Shown here one piece after another: positions 1 to 6,289 of a stretch of 6,289 nucleotides of DNA. The DNA lies in contig JABMNB010000365.1 in assembly GCA_013205335.1 (NCBI GenBank), positions 1 through 6,289 of the forward strand, read 5' to 3'. Source of the stretch: Rhodospirillales bacterium. Its GTDB lineage: Bacteria; Pseudomonadota; Alphaproteobacteria; Reyranellales; Reyranellaceae. How positions within the stretch are numbered: the first letter of the stretch is position 1; each line of letters starts with the position of its first letter. The notes beneath the pieces were generated by a model. It searched no databases. It worked only from the letters and a program-made list of their open reading frames with translations, and was not told where the DNA came from. A program made the position numbers and the translations under genes.

Positions 1-71
1 ATGCTCCTCAGGGTGAGGTGATCGGGGCTGTTCATAGCCTCTTGTTTTGGCTGCATTCATTTCGAGTCAGA

Positions 72-101
72 CTCTGAGCAGAGCGCAGCGCAGTCGAGGG
101 A
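72..101 (+). repeat. Degenerate copy of a dispersed intergenic palindromic repeat
   Basis: The stretch reads CTGAGC, then GAGCGCAGCG, then AGTCGAGGGA. It resembles the dispersed 'CTGAGCGGAGC...GAGTCGAAGGA' element common between genes in alphaproteobacteria, with several mismatches. Its right part (AGTCGAGG, 92-99) pairs perfectly with CCTCGACT at 112-119 across a 12-base loop containing six T residues, so the copy is part of an 8-bp stem-loop. I recognise the element from its pattern only; no family name is assigned. Confidence 0.5.
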
Positions 102-141
102 TCTTTTTTCGCCTCGACTTTCCCGTGCGTAGGAAAGCAGG

Positions 142-188
142 TCCTTCGACTGCGCCGCCCTACGGGCGGCTCCGCTCAGGACGAAGGA
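142..188 (-). repeat. Dispersed intergenic palindromic repeat, full copy
   Basis: Outer arms TCCTTCG (142-148) and CGAAGGA (182-188) are perfect inverted repeats. A second, inner stem of GCCGCCC (154-160) and GGGCGGC (164-170) surrounds a 3-base loop. On the minus strand it reads GTCCTGAGCGGAGC then CGCAGTCGAAGGA, so it is inverted relative to the degenerate copy at 72-101. It lies about 40 bases past the stop of the DUF423 gene and could fold in that transcript. No T-run follows on that strand, so it is not a classic intrinsic terminator. The rest of 1-227 has no credible gene; a short inverted repeat (CCTCA/TGAGG, 6-18) lies at the window edge. Confidence 0.65.
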
Positions 189-227
189 GTTTTCCGAACC
201 TGGAAGCATCTCGCGTCAGTCATTCCT

Positions 228-629
228 TCAGACGCCACGATTCTTTAGCGCCGCGACCGCCACAAGCACCCAACCCGCGATGAAGGCCAAGCCTCCGATC
301 GGCGCCACGGCGCCGAACCATCGCGGGCCGCCGAACGACAGGGAATAGAGCGCACCGGGAAACAGGACGCTGCCAACGAGGAACAGCCACAGGGCGACGA
401 CGGCCAGGCGCACGTTCAGGAGCTCGGCGCCGGCCAGGGCGCATACGCCCAGCATCGCCAGCGCATGGACCATCTGATAATGGCTGCCGGTCTGCAGCCA
501 GTCGCGAGCCTTCAGGCCGGCTTCCGTGCGCAAATCCAGACCATGCGCTGCGAACGCGCCGACGATGACCGAGATCGCGCCGCTCAGCGCGGCAACGACG
601 ATCCAGATCCGCGCGGCGTCGCCGGCCAT
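228..629 (-). CDS. DUF423 family small integral membrane protein
   Basis: This 133-residue protein is of the usual length for the DUF423 (YgdD-like) family, whose biochemical role is unknown. Four hydrophobic segments are visible at roughly residues 8-28, 52-70, 74-96 and 106-128, indicating an inner-membrane protein. Family-type motifs are present: GAFAAHGL (24-31) at the end of helix 1, HYQMVHALA (50-58) at the start of helix 2, GSVLFPGALY (86-95) in helix 3 and APIGGLAFIAGW (109-120) in helix 4. The ATG at 629 lies 4 bases after the stop of the upstream SDR gene and has no clear Shine-Dalgarno sequence, so its translation is probably coupled to that gene. Nothing ties it to the enzymes upstream except shared transcription. 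Family call is firm; function is unknown. Confidence 0.9.
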   Translation of the reverse strand: MAGDAARIWIVVAALSGAISVIVGAFAAHGLDLRTEAGLKARDWLQTGSHYQMVHALAMLGVCALAGAELLNVRLAVVALWLFLVGSVLFPGALYSLSFGGPRWFGAVAPIGGLAFIAGWVLVAVAALKNRGV

Positions 630-633
630 GTGA

Positions 634-1437
634 CTATTGCAGCGCCCGCGAGGGCCGGCCGCCGGCGGTCATGCCGCCGTCGATCACCAGCTCCTGGCCG
701 GTGATGTAGCTGGAGGCGTCGCTGCACAGGAAGAGCACGCCGTTGGCGATGTCCTGCGCCTCGCCGACGCGCGGCAACGGCACCGACGCAGCCGCGCGTT
801 CGCGCGGATCGATCGGCGCGTTGCGGCGATTGCCTTCGGCGCCGGTCGGGATCTTCTCCCAGATCGGCGTGGCGATGATGCCGGGATGCATGGAGTTGCA
901 GCGGATATTGTCGGCCGCATGCTCGAGCGCCACCGACTTGGCGAGCAGGCGCACGCCGCCCTTGGTCGCCGAATAGGCCGCCAGTCCCGGTGCGCCGCGC
1001 AGGCCCGCCACCGACGACATCAGCACGATCGAGCCGCCGCCCACCCGCTTCATCGCCGGGATCGAATGCTTGATCGAGAGGAACACGCCGTCGAGATTGA
1101 TCGCCTGCTGACGCTGCCAGTCGGCGAGCGTCATGGTCGCGATCGGCGACATGATGCCGATGCCGGCATTGGCCACCATGAAATCGAGACGGCCGTAGCG
1201 CGTCTCGGCTTCGGCGATCACACCAGGCCATGCAGCCTCGTCGCGCACGTCATGGCGCAGATAGTGCGCCTTGCCGCCCGCTTTCGTGATGCGCTCGACG
1301 ACACCCTTGCCCAGGGTGTCGTCGATATCTGTTATGAGGACCGCCGCGCCTTCGCGCGCCAGCGTTTCGGCACAGGCCTCGCCGATGCCGGAAGCACCGC
1401 CCGTGACGACGGCGACCTTGCCCGAGACCTGAGCCAT
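634..1437 (-). CDS. Classical short-chain dehydrogenase/reductase (SDR), NAD-type
   Basis: The 267-residue cytoplasmic oxidoreductase has every mark of a classical SDR. It shows the nucleotide-binding TGGASGIG (12-19), NAG (90-92), the structural Asn N114, catalytic S142 and the YSATK motif with Y155 and K159. P185-G186 and a C-terminal GQELVIDGG (247-255) complete the fold. An aspartate at the end of the second strand (ITD, D37) favours NAD(H) over NADP(H). Substrate is not deducible. Its position behind a hydratase-family gene and near a hydroxyacyl-CoA dehydrogenase suggests a hydroxyacyl-CoA or related alcohol, but many SDRs oxidise other secondary alcohols. The ATG at 1437 was preferred over an in-frame upstream start at 1515 because AAGGAG lies 6 bases before it and homology begins there; the longer version would add 26 unrelated residues. 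It is followed after 4 bases by the DUF423 gene. Confidence 0.93.
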   Translation of the reverse strand: MAQVSGKVAVVTGGASGIGEACAETLAREGAAVLITDIDDTLGKGVVERITKAGGKAHYLRHDVRDEAAWPGVIAEAETRYGRLDFMVANAGIGIMSPIATMTLADWQRQQAINLDGVFLSIKHSIPAMKRVGGGSIVLMSSVAGLRGAPGLAAYSATKGGVRLLAKSVALEHAADNIRCNSMHPGIIATPIWEKIPTGAEGNRRNAPIDPRERAAASVPLPRVGEAQDIANGVLFLCSDASSYITGQELVIDGGMTAGGRPSRALQ

Positions 1438-1443
1438 GAAACG

Positions 1444-1449
1444 CTCCTT
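1444..1449 (-). promoter_or_regulatory. Ribosome binding site of the SDR gene
   Basis: The minus strand reads AAGGAG, with a 6-base spacer before ATG at 1437. This fixes the SDR start and argues against the longer in-frame version beginning at 1515. Confidence 0.8.
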
Positions 1450-1514
1450 GATGTTGACAGCGTCGCTGTGGCTCTCCCCCTCCGCCGCGGCGCCTTCACA
1501 GGCGCCTGAGGGCA

Positions 1515-1537
1515 CCTCCCCCGTCAGACGGGGGAGG
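1515..1537. repeat. Perfect 10-bp GC-rich stem-loop in the hydratase-SDR gap
   Basis: CCTCCCCCGT (1515-1524) pairs perfectly with ACGGGGGAGG (1528-1537) around a CAG loop, and GCAGGGTGGGGG follows on the plus strand. A second stem, GGCGCC (1489-1494 and 1501-1506, 6-base loop), lies 9 bases to its left. There is no T-run on either side, so it is not a textbook terminator. It has the look of a dispersed intergenic repeat, since C-tract/G-tract palindromes followed by GGGTGGGGG recur in many alphaproteobacterial genomes. In the minus-strand transcript it would sit between two genes, where it might attenuate read-through or stabilise one segment of the message. Confidence 0.6.
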
Positions 1538-1565
1538 CAGGGTGGGGGAAAGCCTGGGACGAAGT

Positions 1566-2339
1566 TTAGCGGTTCTTCCAGTTGCCGGGGCGCTTCTCGG
1601 CGTACGACTTGACGCCTTCCTTGAAGTCCTCGGTCTTGCGCGTCCAGTCCTGCTCGGTGAGCTCGCGCTCGGTGGCGATTTCAGCACCATCGGCGAAGCC
1701 ACGGCGCATCGTCTCGCGCGTCGACATCACCGCGAGCGGGGCGCTCTCGGCGATTTCCTGCGCGAGCTTGATCGCTTCCTTGCGCACGTCCGCCAGAGGC
1801 GCCAGCACGTCGGCCATGCCCCATTCGACCGCCTGCTCGCCGCCGATGCGACGTCCGGTGAGGAACATCAGGTTCGCCTTCTGCTGGCCGATCAGGCGCG
1901 GCAGCGTGTAGGTGAGCGAGAAGCCCGGATGGAAGCCCAGGCGCGTGAAGTTGGCGGCGAAGCGCGCTTCCGGCGCAGCGACGCGGAAGTCCGGCATCAG
2001 CGCGAGGCCGAGACCGCCACCGATCGCCGGTCCCTGGATCGCCGCGACGCTCGGCTTCTTCGAACGGAACAGGCGCGTCGCTTCCTTGTAGAGGTGCTTG
2101 CCGCTCTCGGCCGCGCCGGTCTGCGGGCGGTTGGCGAAATCGGCGCCGGCGCAGAACGACTTGCCCTGGGCGCACAGCACATAGGCGCGGATCTTGTCGT
2201 CGCGGTCGAACGCCTCGAAGGCGTCGGCGATCTGGTTGATCAGCGAGTTGTCGAAGAAATTGTGCGGCGGCCGCTGAATCTCGACGATTCCGACCGGGCC
2301 GTCCGTGCTGATACCGATGTCCGTGAAGGTGGCGCTCAT
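1566..2339 (-). CDS. Enoyl-CoA hydratase/isomerase (crotonase) family protein, non-canonical active site
   Basis: The 257-residue protein has the size and fold signatures of the crotonase superfamily, which acts on acyl-CoA thioesters. FCAGAD (62-67) and AIGGGLG (105-111) supply the two oxyanion-hole backbone amides, and the order and spacing of motifs are normal. The two glutamates of canonical hydratases (E144 and E164 in the rat mitochondrial enzyme) align with G111 (in GGGLGLALMPD) and F131 (in ANFTRLGFHPG). It should therefore not be assumed to hydrate trans-2-enoyl-CoA; it may be an isomerase, hydrolase, lyase or other crotonase-fold activity. The ATG at 2339 has GGGAGA a few bases upstream. 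It is the first gene of the minus-strand set (with the SDR and DUF423 genes) and is divergent from the hydroxyacyl-CoA dehydrogenase-family gene. Family membership is secure; the reaction is not. Confidence 0.92.
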   Translation of the reverse strand: MSATFTDIGISTDGPVGIVEIQRPPHNFFDNSLINQIADAFEAFDRDDKIRAYVLCAQGKSFCAGADFANRPQTGAAESGKHLYKEATRLFRSKKPSVAAIQGPAIGGGLGLALMPDFRVAAPEARFAANFTRLGFHPGFSLTYTLPRLIGQQKANLMFLTGRRIGGEQAVEWGMADVLAPLADVRKEAIKLAQEIAESAPLAVMSTRETMRRGFADGAEIATERELTEQDWTRKTEDFKEGVKSYAEKRPGNWKNR

Positions 2340-2354
2340 ACGTTTTCTCCCACG

Positions 2355-2385
2355 TTGAAAATCCGGTTAACTTGGGCCGGATACT
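2355..2385 (+). promoter_or_regulatory. Candidate promoter with inverted repeat in the divergent intergenic region
   Basis: The 86-base spacer between the two divergent CoA-enzyme genes must hold start signals for both. On the plus strand TTGAAA (2355-2360) and GATACT (2380-2385) are a weak -35/-10 pair with a long 19-bp spacer. Between them lies a perfect 6-bp inverted repeat, ATCCGG (2361-2366) and CCGGAT (2377-2382), 16 bp centre to centre, which could be an operator. A small stem, GCCCC/GGGGC (2386-2390, 2396-2400), follows in the presumed leader. No convincing minus-strand promoter was found. No regulator gene is in the window. Confidence 0.3.
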
Positions 2386-2412
2386 GCCCCGCCATGGGGC
2401 ACGCGTCGATAC

Positions 2413-2418
2413 GGGAGG
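2413..2418 (+). promoter_or_regulatory. Ribosome binding site of the hydroxyacyl-CoA dehydrogenase gene
   Basis: GGGAGG stands 7 bases before ATG at 2426. It selects this start over an in-frame TTG at 2372, which would add 18 residues with no family resemblance ahead of the nucleotide-binding strand. Confidence 0.8.
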
Positions 2419-2425
2419 ACGAGGA

Positions 2426-3355
2426 ATGCCGCAAAGCGAACGACAAGCCCTGGTGCTGGGCGGAGGCACCATGGGTGTCGGAATCATTGCCATGTTCCTG
2501 GGCGGCGGCTGGAAGGTGGACGTCGTGTCGCGCTCCGCCTCGACCCGCGACGGGCTGCCTGCGGCTACCGCCCGAGCGCTCCAGGCGATGGGAAAGCCGG
2601 ACGATGTCTCGGGCCTCGCGACCTACGCGACCCTCGAGGAAGCACCCTGGTCCAGGATCGACATCGTGGTCGAGACGGTGACCGAGGACCTCGCCCTGAA
2701 GCAAAAAATATTCGCCGAGATGGAGAAGCTTTCCCGGCCCGGCGTGCCGCTGACCTCGAATTCGTCGAGCTTCCCGATCAGCGAGATCGGCAAGGGTCTC
2801 GCGAGCCAGGACCGCATGATGGGCCTGCACTTCTTCATGCCCGCGCACCTGATCCCGTTGGTCGAGGTCGTGCGTTCCGTTCACACCGACGTGGCGCTCG
2901 CCGAGAAGGTGGGCGCGCTCATGAGCGAACTGGGCAAGCGGCCGGTGCAGGTGAAGAAGGACGTGATCGGCTTTCTGGGCAACCGCATCCAGGGCGCGCT
3001 GATGCGCGAGGCGCTGTGGCTGATCGAGGAGGGCGTCGCCTCGCCGGAGGATATCGACGCCATCGTGCGTCTCTCCTTCGGCTTCCGCTACGCCGCCGCC
3101 GGCCCGATCACCCAGAAGGAGCATTCGGGTTGGGACACGACCTGCGCCGTCGCCAAGATCATCTGGCCCGATCTCAACAATTCGGACGGGCCGCCGCCGG
3201 TGCTTCAGCGCAACGTCGACCAGGGCCGCATCGGCTTCAAGACCAAGGGCGGTTTCTTCGACTGGGACGATGCGTCGATAGCAAAAGAGCGCGCCCGATA
3301 TGAGCGCGCTCTTTCTAAATGCCTGGAAATCTTCCGCGAGGAAGGAATTCTCTAG
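2426..3355 (+). CDS. 3-hydroxyacyl-CoA dehydrogenase family protein, NAD(P)-binding
   Basis: The 309-residue cytoplasmic enzyme belongs to the single-domain-pair 3-hydroxyacyl-CoA dehydrogenase family, which also includes lambda-crystallin/gulonate and carnitine dehydrogenases. An N-terminal Rossmann domain carries GGGTMG (12-17). The catalytic region has SNSSS (111-115), H135 in GLHFFMP, its partner E147, and N186 in GFLGNR at the start of the helical C-terminal domain (to about residue 290, ending GGFFDW). Two deviations stand out. The Asn of the usual HFFNP is Met (M138), and the second strand ends in SRS (35-37) rather than an acidic residue, which hints at NADP or relaxed cofactor use. 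Substrate may therefore differ from fatty acyl-CoA. It is divergent from the crotonase-family gene and its TAG stop abuts the stop of the converging helicase gene. Confidence 0.9.
   Translation: MPQSERQALVLGGGTMGVGIIAMFLGGGWKVDVVSRSASTRDGLPAATARALQAMGKPDDVSGLATYATLEEAPWSRIDIVVETVTEDLALKQKIFAEMEKLSRPGVPLTSNSSSFPISEIGKGLASQDRMMGLHFFMPAHLIPLVEVVRSVHTDVALAEKVGALMSELGKRPVQVKKDVIGFLGNRIQGALMREALWLIEEGVASPEDIDAIVRLSFGFRYAAAGPITQKEHSGWDTTCAVAKIIWPDLNNSDGPPPVLQRNVDQGRIGFKTKGGFFDWDDASIAKERARYERALSKCLEIFREEGIL
3284..3314 (-). terminator. Bidirectional hairpin, likely terminator of the helicase mRNA, inside the neighbouring coding region
   Basis: AAAGAGCGCGC (3284-3294) pairs perfectly over 11 bp with GCGCGCTCTTT (3304-3314) around a 9-base loop. 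On the minus strand the stem ends in CTTTT, giving a short U-run. It lies 42-72 bases past the helicase stop, which is where an intrinsic terminator would be expected. The same bases encode residues near the C-terminus of the dehydrogenase (within AKERARYERALSK) on the plus strand. There the stem also ends in a short T-run, but translating ribosomes would be expected to melt it. Confidence 0.55.
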
Positions 3356-5317
<1,962 letters not shown>

Positions 5318-5323
5318 TGAAAA

Positions 5324-5328
5324 TCCTT
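5324..5328 (-). promoter_or_regulatory. Ribosome binding site of the helicase gene, deciding a GTG start
   Basis: The minus strand reads AAGGA, then TTTTCA, then GTG at 5317. This spacing supports the GTG start of the helicase; no in-frame ATG lies closer to the core motifs at comparable spacing. Confidence 0.8.
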
Positions 5329-5332
5329 ACTT

Positions 5333-5372
5333 GCCGCCGGCGTGCCTTCTGGGCACGCACATCTGTGGCGGC
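5333..5372 (-). promoter_or_regulatory. Nested hairpin in the helicase 5' leader
   Basis: An outer stem, GCCGCC (5333-5338) with GGCGGC (5367-5372), encloses an inner stem, GCGTGCC (5340-5346) with GGCACGC (5352-5358), around a 5-base loop. In the helicase mRNA the structure ends 4 bases before the Shine-Dalgarno sequence, so its folding state could influence ribosome access. Helicases of this family are often cold-induced through long leaders, so a temperature-responsive leader is possible, but that is inference. Confidence 0.45.
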
Positions 5373-5511
5373 GTTAGGCCCGTTCCCGCGCGCGGCTGGG
5401 ACGGCTCTTGTCTTGGGGGATTGTCTCGGGATGAGGCGCCGTCACAAACCATGGGGCGCGTCGCGCGATCGCGAGAAATCTTGGAAGCCCACGTAACTGC
5501 GGGCTGGCGGG

Positions 5512-5540
5512 TATATGATGGTGCGGCGCAGCGAAGTCAA
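5512..5540 (-). promoter_or_regulatory. Candidate promoter for the helicase gene
   Basis: On the minus strand TTGACT (5535-5540, five of six matches to the sigma-70 -35) is followed after 17 bp by CATATA (5512-5517) within an AT-rich patch. Initiation would fall near 5505 and give a leader of roughly 190 nt, containing the nested hairpin. A 10-bp palindrome, CGCGATCGCG (5464-5473), lies in that leader. The rest of 5318-5610 has no credible gene, and I found no convincing plus-strand promoter for the gene at 5611. Confidence 0.35.
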
Positions 5541-5610
5541 GCGGATTGCTGGCTTTCCCGCCGCCACCTCCCTAAAGTATCTGCAAAACAAGCACTTAAG
5601 GGAGAGAAAC

Positions 5611-6289
5611 ATGCGCCGCAGACATATTCTTATCACAGCTGCCGCCACGTTGGCTGCTCCGTCGATCGTCACGAGCGCCCGCGGCCAGGCGTTCCCCGCC
5701 AAACCGGTGCGGATCATCATTCCCTATGCGCCGGGTGGCACGTCCGACATCCTGGCGCGTCTGATGCAGCCGCACCTGCAGGCCGGGCTCGGCCAATCCG
5801 TCATCGTCGAGAACCGCACCGGCGCCAACGGCAACATCGCCGTCGACATGATCGCCAAGTCCGCGCCCGACGGTTACACGCTGGTGCTGACCGATCTCGG
5901 CAATCTCACGATCTCGCCCTCGGTGATGAAACTGCCGTTCGACGTCGCCAGGGACTTCAACGCCGTCACCGTGCTCGCCTACACGCCGCACCTGCTCGCG
6001 GCCGCGCCCGATCGTCCCTACAAGACCGCGGCCGAGATGATCGACTTCGCCAAGGCCAATCCGGACAAGCTCAACTATGCGACCGCCGGACTGGGCAGCG
6101 CGCCGCATCTGGCGGGCGCGCTGTTCGCCCACTCGCTCGGTCTCAAGATCACTTTCATCCCGATGAAGGGCGGCGCCGAAGCGATCCAGCAGGTCGCGGG
6201 CGGCCATGCCGACGCGCTGTTCAACGGCATGATCGCCACCCTGCCGCACGTGAAGAGCGGCAAGCTGCGCGGGCTGGCGGTATCGAGCG
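5611..6289 (+). CDS. Bug/TctC-family tripartite tricarboxylate transporter substrate-binding protein, 3' end cut by window
   Basis: The first 226 codons are open with no stop before the window edge; the family is usually about 320 residues, so roughly the last third is missing. The N-terminus, MRRRHILITAAATLAAPSI, is a signal peptide with a twin-arginine-like RRRHIL start, and cleavage is likely after GQA (25-27). The mature protein opens with FPAKPVRIIIPYAPGGTSD (28-46), the family's ligand-loop signature with D46, followed by VIVENRTGANGNIA, PDGYTL, LNYATAGLGSAPHLAG and VAGGHADALF. Such periplasmic proteins bind carboxylates or small aromatic or amino compounds, sometimes for uptake and sometimes only for sensing. 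No membrane partners are visible. GGGAG lies 6 bases before the ATG. It is divergent from the helicase and probably unrelated to it. Confidence 0.93.
   Translation, partial: MRRRHILITAAATLAAPSIVTSARGQAFPAKPVRIIIPYAPGGTSDILARLMQPHLQAGLGQSVIVENRTGANGNIAVDMIAKSAPDGYTLVLTDLGNLTISPSVMKLPFDVARDFNAVTVLAYTPHLLAAAPDRPYKTAAEMIDFAKANPDKLNYATAGLGSAPHLAGALFAHSLGLKITFIPMKGGAEAIQQVAGGHADALFNGMIATLPHVKSGKLRGLAVSS

Noticed and set aside
47..283. A 78-codon plus-strand frame at the left edge
   Set aside because: It is Ser/Arg/Pro-rich, runs through palindromic repeats and overlaps the end of the DUF423 gene; no ribosome binding site is seen.
637..1509. A 290-codon plus-strand frame opposite the SDR gene
   Set aside because: It has no recognisable domain or ribosome binding site, whereas the minus-strand SDR is complete with all catalytic residues.
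1542..2681. A 379-codon plus-strand frame across the crotonase gene and the divergent spacer
   Set aside because: It spans the complement of one gene and an out-of-frame part of the next, and shows no family motif.
5596..6249. A 217-codon minus-strand frame opposite the binding-protein gene
   Set aside because: The plus strand encodes a clear signal peptide and Bug-family motifs with a good ribosome binding site; the minus frame has none.

Overview
The window is GC-rich bacterial DNA, most likely from an alphaproteobacterium. Four things point that way: GC-rich codon use, a dense layout of CoA-ester catabolism genes, a Bug-type periplasmic binding protein with a twin-arginine-like leader, and dispersed 'CTGAGC...GTCGAAGGA' palindromic repeats of a kind common between alphaproteobacterial genes. 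A Reyranella/Rhodospirillales- or Rhizobiales-like source fits, but this is an impression and no search was run.

Layout. Positions 1-227 are non-coding and repeat-rich. Three genes then lie on the minus strand; in transcription order they are an enoyl-CoA hydratase/isomerase-family protein (2339-1566), a classical short-chain dehydrogenase (1437-634) and a small DUF423 membrane protein (629-228). The SDR and DUF423 genes are only 4 bases apart, so they are probably translationally coupled. The 128-base gap between the hydratase-family gene and the SDR holds a strong palindrome. Divergent from this set, across an 86-base spacer with an inverted repeat, is a 3-hydroxyacyl-CoA dehydrogenase-family gene (2426-3355, plus strand). 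These three enzymes look like a small acyl-CoA processing set, although the hydratase-like protein lacks both canonical catalytic glutamates.

The dehydrogenase gene abuts, tail to tail with no intervening base, a DEAD-box RNA helicase of RhlE type (5317-3356, minus strand, GTG start). The helicase has a complete core of about 375 residues and a very long disordered tail built from 29 tandem pentapeptides of (Q/H/R/Y)GDRP type, ending in a Gly/Arg-rich tip. Its mRNA probably begins about 190 nt upstream and carries a nested hairpin just ahead of the Shine-Dalgarno sequence. Its likely terminator lies inside the coding end of the neighbouring dehydrogenase gene.

The right end (5611 onward, plus strand) is the first 226 codons of a Bug/TctC-family periplasmic substrate-binding protein, cut off by the window edge.

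I see no CRISPR array, tRNA, rRNA, transposase, phage gene or clearly new defence system. The least ordinary things are the helicase tail array, the helicase leader and embedded terminator, and the non-canonical active sites of the two CoA enzymes.
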